Assembly (NCBI GenBank): GCA_003255025.1
Contig: QANY01000261.1
Span: 124,001 to 188,000 of the forward strand
Reading direction: 5' to 3'
Origin: Datisca glomerata
Taxonomy: Eukaryota; Streptophyta; Magnoliopsida; Cucurbitales; Datiscaceae
Length of the DNA: 64,000 nt
The translations under genes were made by a program, and so were the position numbers. Numbering within the stretch: position 1 is the stretch's first letter; each line of letters opens with the position of its first letter. Positions 1 to 10,770 of this stretch are shown piece by piece. The notes beneath the pieces are model-generated. The model made no database searches and was not told the DNA's origin. It saw only the letters and a program-made list of their open reading frames with translations.

Positions 1-410
1 AATAAAAGAGAGGAAAAACTAGTAACTATATAAATAGAAAAAACTATTGAATTTAAGTAATTTGTTACAATTAATTATTATTTATAGAAAAATGTTATAT
101 TTAATGATTCTTTACCATTGTAGACGTAATTATATTTAAAATATAAAATGTGTCTAAATAATGATAATCGTTCTAGAACAGTTATATAACTTTTATTTTC
201 ATCGTGAAAATCATTTGCGATCAGTTTTTTTCATCGCAAAATGACTAACGCGATAAGTTTTATTTTTCAGAGCACAAGATTTTTACTGACGAAACGAAAG
301 TAACGGGGTTCACGAAAAACTTTAGTTCGTTGCGTTAGACCTTTCATGATCATGTTTAGGAGTTTTAGTGACCAAAATATTAATCGCTAAAATCACTGTT
401 TCTTGTAATG
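1..410. mobile_element. CACTA transposon terminus (partial)
   Basis: Read on the minus strand, the segment begins at 410 with CATTACAAGAAACAGTGA, one base off the common plant CACTA (En/Spm) end CACTACAAGAAA. Behind it lie sub-terminal inverted motifs of the kind these elements carry, such as TTTTAGTGACC and ATCGCTAAAAT, and more 'TCGC/GCGA' motifs between 190 and 300. The body would extend left beyond the window, so neither the other end nor a transposase can be seen. A 3-bp target duplication cannot be tested. Confidence 0.5.
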
Positions 411-1701
411 TCTCTATGGCTCTTTGTGAGTATATGAGATTAATGGCATTTCTTCTTTTCTTGAAGAAAAAAACAGAGAGAGAACACAAATCAGTTTCTG
501 TACGATAAAAGTTGGTAATTTAAAACGTGGACATAATTGTTCGTGCTTCTTAGTGTTGAGTTCCTTTTAACATCCATAACCTTTGACCGTTTTGTTTTGT
601 TGATTTTTAGCCAATTTAGTCACATATTTTAAATTTTTATAATTAAGTTCTCTTTTACAAAAAGAAAAATGGTTAAATTTAGCGTCTTAAAGCATCTATA
701 TTTTAAAAAGAATTAATTTTCTTTCAAAAAATATTTTAATACAAAAAAAATTTGATTTTTTTTGTATTAATGAATTTATACATTAAACTGATAGTCTATC
801 ACTTTCATATTATGTAGAACGTAAGGTTAACCGTACTGAAAAAGTGCATGAACATCAATTCATTACCATTTTTTCCCTTTGTAATTTCTTGCTTGCAGAG
901 AGTAGTCAATATTTAATGAAAAACTTTACATTTGTTCTTAACTTGATCATAGCTTTTGACTCGGTGCGGCTCTATATGTATGCAAATCCAAAACTACAAG
1001 TTGCATGCTGTTCACATAGTAATTAAACATGTATTGTAATTTTAAAAAAATTAATAAATATTTGGTATTAAGCCTATGACTTCAAAGTATTATCCACGAC
1101 TAAATTAGAGGGTTTCATGATATTATAATTTTTAGTGCAAGAAGCTTCCATTTTGACCAAGAAAATTAGTTTAACATTCAACTTGATGTCGTCGAGGACT
1201 TGTATTAATAATGGTGTTTTGAATTAAAATTATCTTTTGAAATGATCAAAAAGCAAAAAGCCACACTAAGTGGAGTACTTGTGAGATTTAATTAATTAAT
1301 GAAATCGTAATTTTCTTTGTATGGTGTGGACATGATTTTTTAAGTAGAGAAGAAACTATGTGTTTTAAATTGCAAGGCAGAAGTTATATGTGTATTATAT
1401 TCTTGGAAATTGGTTTCTCTCGTTAGGAGGGTTCAGATGGAATAAGATATTCTCCTCTTTCACTAATGTGAGAGGATTTCGATCCGATCTTTAATTATAT
1501 GCAACGCTAAACTCGTTTAATAACAGAGGTTTCATGCACATTATCATTAATGGTGACATTATTTCAAAATAAATTTGCATTAACAATTATGACATGCTTG
1601 GTAGGGGCCTCATTTAGTTTTGAAATTAAGAAAATATTTAATTTTGTTTCCCTAAATTATGCCTATCCTAATTTGAAATGATTTTAAAACCCATTTTTAA
1701 A

Positions 1702-1702
<1 letters not shown>
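411..1702. other. AT-rich intergenic DNA, no gene seen
   Basis: Only short chance open frames are present. I found no coding similarity, RNA gene or transposon end that I can support. Confidence 0.5.

Positions 1703-1770
<68 letters not shown>
1703..1770. repeat. (AAT)n microsatellite, about 22 units
   Basis: An uninterrupted run of the trinucleotide AAT/TAA spans about 68 bp. Perfect trinucleotide tracts of this length are usually polymorphic in plants. Confidence 0.97.
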
Positions 1771-1772
<2 letters not shown>

Positions 1773-3800
1773 CTGATTATTTTTCAGAATTATTTAAATT
1801 CGAACACAGGTATTGAGTAACAAGATTATATAGGATGAGACATCTCTCATCTCATATGTCTATCATTCATAATCATAGCCATACAAAAAACGATTGACCG
1901 GTCTTGATAGAAAAAGGAAAAACTGAACTCACAGATTGGAGAAATTGTAATAAATAACAACTTTTACGACTCTTATTAAGTTAATGTCAAGTTTCTTAAA
2001 TTATTAGAAATTTGTCAATTTTTTATAGAACTTTCTTAATTAGACTGTTTTACCCTTATAACTGTTTCATGTAGTGTTCCTAAATTTAAGGTGTTTGGTC
2101 ACTATATTTATTACTCTTTTTACTTGTCTTATTTTTTATTAATGTTTCATTAATATATTTGAGGTAGATATTATTTCTAAATTTTAAATTATTCTTTGAT
2201 TACGGTAGTTATCTCTATATGCAAGGTAACAATTTCACCATTTTCCCCTTAAGGTAGTTTTTATTGTTATGGTTATTTTACGTTAATTAATATTTTTTTA
2301 TTTAAACCAATCATAATATTTTTATTTAAAATTTATCTGTTAAGTTTTCGTTTGTGAATTTCATCAAAAGAATGGAAATTGCCGTATTGAAACTCATAAT
2401 TAGCATACAACACATAATTAACAAAAACAATCAACTGGAAAAATCTATTATATGGTTTCAATAATCACCTTTTAAATGCATGAAAATATATTTTTGTAAA
2501 TTATATTATCAAATTTATTCATTGTAAATCACAAGTTCTATAGTTTGAATACTTATATTGACATGTGTATATTGATATACATGAAAAATTATCGGTACTA
2601 GTTTGATATTTATAATTAATCTTCATTATGTAAATAATGATATTCTCTGTAATCACTAATATTATATATTAAAATAATAATAGTGATAGTTTTATATAAT
2701 CATTGATATGCCGCACTGAGTCAGTTTGTAAAGCATATTAGACTTAGATAGTTATAACAATAATTTACCAACAATAAAATTGATATGCTATAACGTTAAC
2801 ATTATCACTTATTATTGACTTCGATATATAAATTTCTACTATCAACTTCCTACTATTCAGAAGAATGATAAAAGGAAGGATTAGAAGCGTCTTGACAAAT
2901 TAAAATATACTAACAATCTCAAAAGTGTGTGAAATGAGGCAATCAACAAGAGAGATATCGACAAATCAAGTAAATAAGTTAATATTGTATGTAAATACAT
3001 GCAAATAAGAACTAGCTAATTATATTTGTGTAAACTTATATGTTAATTAAATTTATATGTAATAGATGTACATAATTTACATTATATGTAATTTTTACGC
3101 TGTGAATAATAACATTGAATTTATTCAAGATTAACATTGTCAAATCATTTGCTTACAGAAATTATATTTACTATACATAAGTTATTTTCAATAATTGGAT
3201 GTTAAGTACTGGTTCAGTTGTCATTCTTAATATTTGAATCATAAAAAAATAAAAAAAATTAATAATTAATCTTAGATATAAACTAAAGAGGTTTAAAAAT
3301 AAATCTTTCCACTTATAATAAAAAAAAACTCCAGAAAAAGTAACAGAATAATTTTAGTTATTTACAAAGACAAATTAAAATCTCAAAAAAGGTGAGTTTC
3401 TAATATAGAGATTCAAGTCAAATGAATAAAAAATGAGAAACAAATGGTAAAACAATGTAACAAATAAAGACTTAAAAGCAAATAATGAAAAAAAAAGTCT
3501 TTTGTTTGTAATTTGTGAAATTTTTGTTTTGTTTTGAAATATTTTGGTTCAATTCACTAAATTACTTATGACATTTTAATTTTAAACTCCTTATTTTTAA
3601 GCAATTAAGACAATGTAAAAGGGGCATTTATGGTATATCAATCTATAAAATCTGGATATTTAGAAAAATCTTGATAAAAATCTTGACAAAAAATTAATTA
3701 GGTACATACATTGCTAGTTATCTCAAAATCCCATTATTTTATGTATACATATGAATGTGGAATTTATATATATACACATATATGATAAAAATAAACTAAA
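1771..3800. other. AT-rich intergenic DNA, no gene seen
   Basis: The stretch is very AT-rich with only chance reading frames. It ends at the left edge of the endogenous viral element, where GC rises abruptly at 3801. I see no transposon signature that I can support. Confidence 0.5.
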
Positions 3801-3867
3801 GGGTCGCGTCCTACCACAATGGGCCTATGGCGCATTTCAAGACTCTCAAGACTCGTTTGATGATATT
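3801..3867 (+). repeat. Displaced copy of the second-ORF 3' end (repeat unit 1)
   Basis: This 67-bp stretch starts GGGTCGCGTCCTACCA and matches 10090-10156 with 7 differences by hand count, about 90%. At the right-hand site it lies within the 3' end of the viral second ORF. Here it lies immediately before the movement-protein remains. The intergenic region with promoter that should separate the two is missing on this side. Confidence 0.85.
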
Positions 3868-4460
3868 TAGCAGATGATCATATGTATCATAGGATATGGA
3901 ATATATCCAAAATCTCTAGTAAAAAAATTTATAAATTAACATGATATGTTGCTTCCTTCAAGTCTTAGCATCATGTAAAAACAATTGAAAAATATATGCT
4001 CTTAGGAAAGAGCATGAAACTTGTCAATTACTTTCTCCTAATGCAATTAAACATCACATTGAGGAATGATATAATTTCCTTTACTTTAGTTTAGTCTAGA
4101 TTGGGGTTAAACCACTCACAATGAGAGGCCCAAGTACATCTGTCTTTTTAGCCTTGCGAGATGTAAGATTTATGAATTTTAATGAAGTATTTTTGGATTA
4201 ATTGAATCTTCATTTTATAATGGTTCAATATATTTTGATTGTTTTTTATATTTGTCTGTTAATCTAACATACTCACATATTCTTAAATCTATAACTTTGA
4301 ATATCAAAACTAGTGGTTACCGAATCCTTGAGGGTGCCCAGCACCTAGCTTTGATTTTAAGAATACATTATAAAGTAACCAAAACTAATATGAATTTTCA
4401 AGCCATCAATATGAGTCTAAAAATTTAAACCAAATTGATTCAATCTAACCAATATTAGAG
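3868..4460 (+). pseudogene. Caulimovirid movement protein remnant
   Basis: The family product is a 30K-superfamily movement protein that enlarges plasmodesmata for cell-to-cell spread. Around 4109-4200 one frame reads VKPLTMRGPSTSVFLALRDV, matching the conserved core region of caulimovirid movement proteins. Further weak matches follow to about 4440 in changing frames. Several stops (for example after VFLD near 4198) and frameshifts destroy it. The start lies near the displaced repeat at 3801-3867, and no credible initiator can be chosen. Confidence 0.7.
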
Positions 4461-5600
4461 TTTCTAAAATCATTAGATGATCTGATATTATTTTGCCTAC
4501 AAATTGGCTGTTAACCAATGAAATTCAACCTACTCCAATTCAACGCCCAATTAAAGATATTGATCATATCCAACAATACATGGATGATATTGTTAAAATT
4601 AATTTTTTAGTTCTAATCCTCAAATTAAGGAGTTTAGCCAGTCTAGCACTCATAGGAATTCATTATCTGAATCCGCTATCACTATGAGTCAAGATCTTAG
4701 AATCCATCGATTGGAACAAGAATTAAAAGAAAATTTAAGACTTAAAGACATAGCCACAAATTGCCAAAGTCAGTCAATCAATTTTTGTTAATAAGACTGA
4801 ACAATCTGATGAAATTGCATCACTAACTAAATCAAATTTTCAAAGAACCTTGCCTCTTGTAAATCTCCAACTTTTAGTTTTAAATTTAGGCACTCTAAGC
4901 CGATAATACAAGCCTGATTGGGAGGGTTTAACCCAATACATGAATGACCCAGTCAATCTCAATAGATGCAGGTTCAGAAACATACAATATGGATCAAAGA
5001 AAAATCATCATTACCGAATGGAAGACATTCATACATGAATTTAGAGTTGATAAGTTTTCCTTGATTTTATGAAGGATATTTATGAAAAGAATATTAAAGT
5101 AATTTCCAAGATCAAATGGGTCAAGGAAGACTCCAGTGTGGTGTCGACTAACCATCCCCCACCTAAAAAGATTATAATTAATCATAAAAATTCTTTAATC
5201 ATTGGTTCTCCTTTTCAAAATTTTAAAGGAAGAAGAACCCAATAGAAAAGTTGTTGAACAACTTAATTACACTAATCAAAGTTTAATAATAATAAGAAAA
5301 TGATTAGATAAAATTGAAAATAAGGTTGATGATATCCATAAATCTAAACCTAATGAATCTCTAAAAGAAACTCTTTTAATAAATCTTTCAGATATAACTA
5401 CTTTGAATATTGTTTTCCTCAATAAAAAAGATTGATAAAATGCTTCAAGAATTGAAGAATAAATCTGTTGAATCATCTTCTTCTGTTAAAATAATTAGTC
5501 AAGACAGTAGTTTTGATTCAGAAAATCATAGGTCAAATCCCACCTATGACATCAATAATCCATGAATCTTTAACCATTTATAATATTGAAGAAAATTTTA
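4461..5600 (+). pseudogene. Caulimovirid polyprotein region between MP and capsid
   Basis: Short in-frame stretches with viral-like composition remain. Examples are a segment ending IDHIQQYMDDIVKINF near 4555-4605 and one around 5095-5215 that includes ISKIKWVKEDSSV and HPPPKKIIINH. They are separated by stops and frame changes. The Lys/Asn/Ile-rich content and position fit the linker between movement and capsid proteins. No enzyme motif is visible, so the domain itself is not identified. Confidence 0.5.
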
Positions 5601-6709
5601 AAAATTTAGAAATTAATAAACTGGAAATGAAGTGGCATAAAAAGTCTACTCTTCTAGATATTTAAATTACTAAATCATCTTTAGTTAATCAATTTTTTGT
5701 TTCTGCAGAAAGATTATATGAATGGAATATTGATGGACTTTTAGAACATAAAGTCATCAACAAATTATACACATGGCCATGGTGGCCAACAGTTAAATCA
5801 CCACACACAATTTACGTCACAATGAGTAATAAAGCTTTTAGTCACATGATTCACAAGAATACTTCGTTCTTAGTGGAAAAAATATCTCACTGAAGAATAT
5901 AAAAATATAATTCTTACAATAATAAAGATTGATGCTAAAAGAACCTCAATGCATGATGCCATTAATACGCTATTTTACACAATAATTGAACATTTCATTG
6001 GAACGCCAAATAATGTTATTTCACGTATCCGTGACCAATTAACCAATCTTAAGTATCTTACCCTAAGTGATTTTGACTGGTACAAAATATACTTTTGTCC
6101 AGAGTAATGTATAGGGATGATAATAACCAACCCTTTTGGAAAGCAAAATTCATCAATAGGTTACCAAATTTGTTTATCCATAAAATTAGAACTGTCCTTA
6201 ATGATGACCTATGAAACATAAACTACAATAGTCTCACCCACGGCACTATTATCACTACAATACATAAAGAATGTCTAAAAATGTGTATAGACATGAAAAT
6301 TATTAAACAAATTAAAAAGGAAAAGAAAACTCTCAAATACGAATTAGACAACTTCTGTAAGCAATATGGATTAACCGTTATTGCTCGTTCTCAAAAAAAT
6401 AGGAAAAAATCACATATTAATCCTAAAAGATTTTACAAACCTTATAGGAAAAAATTTCACAAAAATAAAAATAAAAATTTTGACAAATATTTTTCTAAGA
6501 ATAAGAATTATTCAATAAAAAAAATTGTTGATAAAAGTAAATTAAGTATTTTAAATGTGGCCAGAATTGACATTTTTTTCAACACTTGCCAAGTAAAAAA
6601 TAAAATTAATCAATTAAAAATCTTTAAAAAAGATCAACAAGAATTGTTTAGAATTATAGAAGCATTAAATTACTATGAAAGTAGTAACGAAGATTTAGGA
6701 AAATTTTAG
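5601..6709 (+). pseudogene. Caulimovirid capsid protein remnant
   Basis: This would be the structural capsid protein that packages viral DNA. Motifs such as ERLYEWNIDGL (about 5711-5743) and FWKAKFINRLPNL (about 6137-6175) mark the capsid core. The last part (6281-6709, 142 codons) is open and begins MCIDMKIIKQIKKEKK. It runs into a very Lys/Asn/Tyr-rich basic tail. The family normally has a CCHC zinc knuckle at the end of that tail. Here the region reading NVARIDIFFNTCQVKN keeps only one cysteine of the knuckle, so nucleic-acid binding by it is lost. Stops interrupt the core at about 5890-6110. Confidence 0.75.
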
Positions 6710-7254
6710 TCCCTTGAATTTGACGAATCAAACTCTTAAACTTCTTATAGTGATTCTCCTAACATCTCTCTGAAGTGCAGGGATAGTTGTTGTCAGAAAA
6801 ATATTAATATTTTAAATAAAACCGAAGAACAAGAAAATATCTTGTTAGATTTAATTAGTAAAATTAAAAATCCTGAATTAAAACAAGAATACCTTAAATG
6901 ACTTAGAAATGTAATTCAAAAAAATAAAATATTAAGTCTAGTAATAATACTGCAAGTTTTTCACAAACTCTTGAGAATTCAACAAAGTGAAAGAAAAGAA
7001 AAAAAGAAGTTACTTTACATGAAATTTAAAAAGAAATAAAAAAATATGAAAATTGAAATAAAAGAGTTAAAAGACTCAAACACAGAAATAAAAAAAGAAT
7101 TAAATCTTTTAAAAATAAATAATTTAATTAAAAGTCATGAACTAGGAGAATCTAGTAAGTCCCCAATTTCTGATAATAAGATTGAAGAACCTGTTGTCAA
7201 TAATCAAGATGATGATAACTTCATTTAAATCCTTAATCACATCAAATAAAAATG
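6710..7254 (+). pseudogene. Caulimovirid linker with coiled-coil-like segment
   Basis: From 7046 to 7228 an open stretch of 60 codons reads a Lys/Glu-rich, heptad-like segment (KELKDSNTEIKKELNLLK) followed by an acidic, probably disordered tail ending DDDNFI. It lies between capsid and protease and corresponds to the polyprotein linker. The upstream part, 6710-7045, is broken by stops. No function is assigned beyond position. Confidence 0.5.
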
Positions 7255-7560
7255 ACACATAATGATCAGTATAATAAGTCAAGATTTTGATTTCACTTCA
7301 ATGACTCTTATTGATTCAAGAGCTGATTTGAATAGTATGCAAGAATAACATGTTCCTACCAAGTACTTCAAAAATATAAAGAAATCTTTGTCCTCTATCA
7401 ATGGTACTCGAATACATATCAATTATGAAATTCTTAAAGTTCATATTTGTCAAGACAATATATGTTTTAAAACATCATTTGTCTTACTAAAAAATATGAC
7501 AAACAAAATTATTTTTGGTTTACCATTTCTTCCTCTGTCATTCCTTTTAAAATAAAGCAT
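7255..7560 (+). pseudogene. Caulimovirid aspartic protease remnant
   Basis: The family enzyme is a retropepsin-type protease that cleaves the viral polyprotein. The active-site region reads TLIDSRADLNSMQE, and the catalytic Asp codon is at 7313-7315. The expected glycine of the D-S/T-G triad is arginine (AGA at 7319-7321), which should abolish activity. A stop follows at once (TAA after MQE). Downstream the frame continues with matches to the flap and C-terminal part, including NKIIFGLPF at about 7502-7528. Confidence 0.75.
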
Positions 7561-8460
7561 GATGGGATAATTACTTATCTCATGGATAAACCTGTCAAAT
7601 TCAAATTCTTTTTCTCACAATGAGAAATTGAAAACTTTAAAACAAAATTTTGTTTTTAAAACTGTAAATTTAATTTATTGTAAAAAAAAATAATTATGCT
7701 TTTTACAAGATGGAATAAAATTCAAAAGAAATGAAGAACAACTTCAGAATCTTACTCTTAAAAAACAAATTAAAATCTTCGAACAAAAAATTTGTAAAGA
7801 ATTATTATGTGCTGACATTTCAATGCTTTCTGGCACAGTAAGCACCATACTGCCAGTCTGCCTTAAATTAATGGATTTGATGAAAAGAATATCCCAATAA
7901 AGACACGGTCAATTGAGATGAATTCTGAAATACTTGAGTTCTGTGAGAAGAAAATTGCAGAACTGCTCAATAAAAATATTATTAAAATGAGCAAATTTTC
8001 TTGGTCTTGCTTGACCTTTTATATTCAAAAGGTCAGCGAAATTGAACGAGGAGTTCCATGATTAGTAATTAATTACAAGCCCTTTAACAATATTTTAGAA
8101 TAGATAAAATATCCAATACCAAATAAAATTGACTTAATTAAGAGACTTAGAGATGTTGCATTCTCTAAGCTTGACATGAAATCTGAACTCTGGCAAATCC
8201 AGATAAATGAAAATGATAAATATAAAACTGTGTTTGTAACTCCATTTGAGTATTACGAATGAAATGCAATGTCTTTTGGTCTTAAAAATGCTCTAAGTGA
8301 ATTTCAGAATATAATGAATGAAATCTTTATCAATTTACTAATTTTCCAATTGTTTACGTCGATGATGTTCTTATTTTTTTCTAAATCAATATATCAGCAT
8401 TGGAAACATCTTAAATTGTTTACTAGGATAATAAAGTAAAATGATTTAGTTATCTCTGTA
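7561..8460 (+). pseudogene. Caulimovirid reverse transcriptase remnant
   Basis: This is the polymerase that copies viral RNA to DNA. Clear RT blocks are present at about 8063-8340: VINYKPFNNI, KYPIPNKIDLIKRL, KLDMKSELWQIQI and SFGLKNALSEFQNIMNEIF. The catalytic box YVDD survives at 8355-8366, but in a different frame from the preceding block. Stops lie at about 8060, 8102 and 8261. Further RT and thumb remains extend to about 8720 with more stops. Confidence 0.85.
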
Positions 8461-9151
8461 AATAGAATTAAATTATTTCAATCTAAGATTAGATTTATAT
8501 GATTTAAAATATATAATTCCATTATTAAATCAATTGATCGGGTCATACAATTTGCTGATAAATTTCCCAATGAGATGCTTGATAAAACCCAATTATAAAG
8601 ATTTCTAGGATCATTGAATTATATATCTGATTTTTATAACAATTTGAGAATTGATTGCAAGCCTCTCTTTGAAAGGCTTAAGAAAAGTCCCCCTCTATGG
8701 ACAACTGTACATACCAATTTAATTAAGAAAATTAAAGCTTTAATTTTCTTGTCTTGACATTTCTACTAATAATTCTTTTAAAATTATCCAAACTAATGCC
8801 TCTGAACTTGGATATCGAGGTATCTTATTATAAAAAATCTCTCAAGAATCACCAGAACAAATTATCAGGTTTATATATGGAACTTGGACTCAATCTCAAA
8901 TTACTTATAGTACTATTAAGTAAGAAATTTTAGCTATTATTTTATGTATTAAAACATTTCAAGACAATTTATTGAATAAAAAATTTATTTTAAAATTGAT
9001 TGCAAATCTGCAAAATATGTTTTAGAAAAAGATGTAAAAAAATATTACTTCCAAACAAATTTTTACCAAATGGCGGTCTATCCTTAGCATTTTTTATTTC
9101 AATATTGAATTTATTCAACACATTAATAATTCAATTACTGATTCCTTACTC
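8461..9151 (+). pseudogene. Caulimovirid RNase H remnant
   Basis: The family domain degrades RNA in RNA-DNA hybrids. The first active-site block reads KIIQTNASELGYRGI from about 8781, with asparagine where the family has its first catalytic aspartate. Later blocks include YSTIK (about 8908) and EILAIILCIKTFQDNLLNK (about 8926-8980), separated by a stop (TAA just after YSTIK). The part before about 8720 still belongs to the RT thumb and connection. Confidence 0.75.
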
Positions 9152-9751
9152 GTGAATTCTTGCAGGGTTGTCAAGATGGGGTCTAGGTCCCAGGCCTCAA
9201 AAGCTGAAATCAAATGGGTGTCTTCTACTTCACAATTGGCCCTTAAGGTCCAAATTAAAGACGAGTCTTCTACTCCCAGACAAACTCAATTAACAATATT
9301 TGAGTCCATCAGACCCAACTACCAATCAGCTCTGGCCAACCAATTTGATCTATTCTCAATTACTCACCATTTTGGTGCACAACTAATCAATCAACCAACT
9401 ACAAAATATAGAAAATCATCCCCTTATTTCAGAAAAATCTTCAGTAGAAATCTCTTTCAGATTGAGTCCCTATTTGCTCATTTGAAAGAACCCGCTGGAA
9501 TAGCAAAAACCCATTTTCTTCAAGACTTTCACTTTGTCCCTCGTCACAAGGACAAAAGTTCTAGTTTCTACAAAAATATTCTCTTAAAATCAAAATATAG
9601 TCATATTAGCCCGATAAAAAATTCTGAAGGACAATACTCAATTGAAGATGAAATCCTCACCAAGCAATGTTATGTTGAATGGTGGGATAAATTCAATACC
9701 CAAAAAATCACGGCCTCCATTAGTCAAGAATTTGCAAATAACCAACCTTAA
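9152..9751 (+). CDS. Caulimovirid second ORF, 5' part (199 codons open)
   Basis: This is the longest uninterrupted frame of the viral element. It reads from MNSCRVVKMG to ANNQP and a TAA. It starts in the RNase H 3' end region, in the position of the extra ORF of florendoviruses, whose function is not known. The protein is polar, rich in Ser, Lys, Gln and Phe, with a Trp-rich patch (VEWWDKF) near the end. I see no signal peptide or membrane segment. The ATG is the first in the frame, but in a living relative the protein may start elsewhere. It is odd that this frame stayed open while the neighbouring pol is full of stops. The tail after the stop is listed separately. Confidence 0.6.
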   Translation: MNSCRVVKMGSRSQASKAEIKWVSSTSQLALKVQIKDESSTPRQTQLTIFESIRPNYQSALANQFDLFSITHHFGAQLINQPTTKYRKSSPYFRKIFSRNLFQIESLFAHLKEPAGIAKTHFLQDFHFVPRHKDKSSSFYKNILLKSKYSHISPIKNSEGQYSIEDEILTKQCYVEWWDKFNTQKITASISQEFANNQP

Positions 9752-10177
9752 TTAAAGTTGGCAAAAAAACTCTTTACCTAGGATCCATTAAAAATTAATG
9801 TGTATGGTCAACAAATTAAACCATCTAGTCCAAATTCATCAAAAGAATCCAAACTCAAATCTAAACCAGAATCAAAACTCTCTTCAAAGGGTAAATCAAA
9901 AGTCACAAAACCTAAATCCAAATTGAAGCAATAATTAATGCAAAAAATGCTTCTCCTTTTGGAAGACGATATTAATTATGATTCTGAATCATCCGTAGAG
10001 TCAAATCATCAAATTAAACCAAATATTAAAAAAACTCAATCATCCAGAAAAGCCACCCTTCAACAACTGAAGGACAAAAATACATAGAAGGGTCGCGTCC
10101 TACCATAATGGGCATTTGTCGCATTTCAAGACTCTCATGACTTGTTTGATGACATTAATTTGAGTGATGATGAATAA
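9752..10177 (+). pseudogene. Caulimovirid second ORF, degenerate C-terminal tail
   Basis: The same reading frame continues past the stop at 9749-9751. It gives a Lys/Ser-rich low-complexity region (SKESKLKSKPESKLSSKGK, about 9838-9894), then an acidic segment, and ends DDINLSDDE at a TAA (10175-10177). Further stops lie at about 9779, 9932 and 10085. The last part contains the 67-bp sequence that recurs at 3801. Confidence 0.6.
10090..10156 (+). repeat. Second-ORF 3' end (repeat unit 2)
   Basis: This matches 3801-3867 at 60 of 67 positions by hand count. This copy is in its expected place inside the end of the second ORF, so the left-hand copy is the displaced one. Confidence 0.85.
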
Positions 10178-10655
10178 ATAAAAGTAATTTACTTTTGGTA
10201 AAATGCCGTCGGTGAAATAATCAAGAAATTTAAAATAATAAGTTCAAATATCATGATGGCTCTCCAGGTAATAATGCAACGGTCATAATGAACTTTAAGA
10301 CGAACAATAATGACTTCTCCAACAATCAATAATCAAAGAACAAGAATCCAATATAGCAATTATCAAATAATGGTAACAATGACTCAAATATACAATAATA
10401 GTCTCAACGACTTTTCATAACAACAATCATGACTAGAGTAATAATGAAGAAGCAAAATCTAAGATTACAATAATCAAGAAATCTTTGTAATTTATTTTTT
10501 TCTGTAATTATTGTAGTAGTTGTCAAATAATTAGGCAACTATTTATCATTTTACTTTAATTAGTCAAAAGTAGAAATATAAACTATTTTTACTTTTAGTA
10601 GAAAATTATAGCGCAGGTAAGTGATGAGTTTCCGGTGAACTTCACTTTCATTACT
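10178..10655 (+). other. Caulimovirid intergenic region upstream of promoter
   Basis: The region is AT-rich with many CAATAATGA-like near-repeats between about 10270 and 10450. It holds no coding signal. Pararetroviral enhancer sequence usually sits here, but I recognise no specific element. Confidence 0.5.
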
Positions 10656-10742
10656 TATAAATAGGTTGCCCTCTTCCATTATTTTTCATAACTGATTTTT
10701 CACTCTTAACAATCTTAAGAGAAAACTTGTTTTGAAAATAAA
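10656..10742 (+). promoter_or_regulatory. Pararetroviral core promoter and polyadenylation signal
   Basis: A good TATA box, TATAAATAG, lies at 10656-10664. It is followed by a CT-rich leader (GTTGCCCTCTTCC) and a polyadenylation signal AATAAA at 10737-10742, 81 bp downstream. A TATA box with a poly(A) signal in the following leader is the arrangement that lets caulimovirids make a terminally redundant full-length RNA. Activity is not shown by sequence. Confidence 0.6.
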
Positions 10743-10770
10743 ATATTTTTCTTCCTCCTCTTTTGTAATC

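Larger units (their letters stand above)
3801..10770 (+). mobile_element. Endogenous caulimovirid (florendovirus-like), decayed and rearranged
   Basis: Reading left to right on the plus strand there are recognisable but broken remains of a 30K-type movement protein, a capsid protein with a basic tail, an aspartic protease, a reverse transcriptase, an RNase H and a separate second ORF. A pararetroviral-style promoter follows. That order, with a distinct ORF after RNase H, fits the florendoviruses described from angiosperm genomes better than the single-ORF petuviruses. No integrase is present, as expected for Caulimoviridae. Stops and frameshifts occur in nearly every domain, so this is a fossil and not a functional virus. 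The genus call is an inference from gene order and would need a phylogeny of the RT. Confidence 0.85.

Noticed and set aside
844..1026. 60-codon open frame near the left end
   Set aside because: It is short, in AT-rich DNA, with no homology, splice context or codon bias to support a gene.
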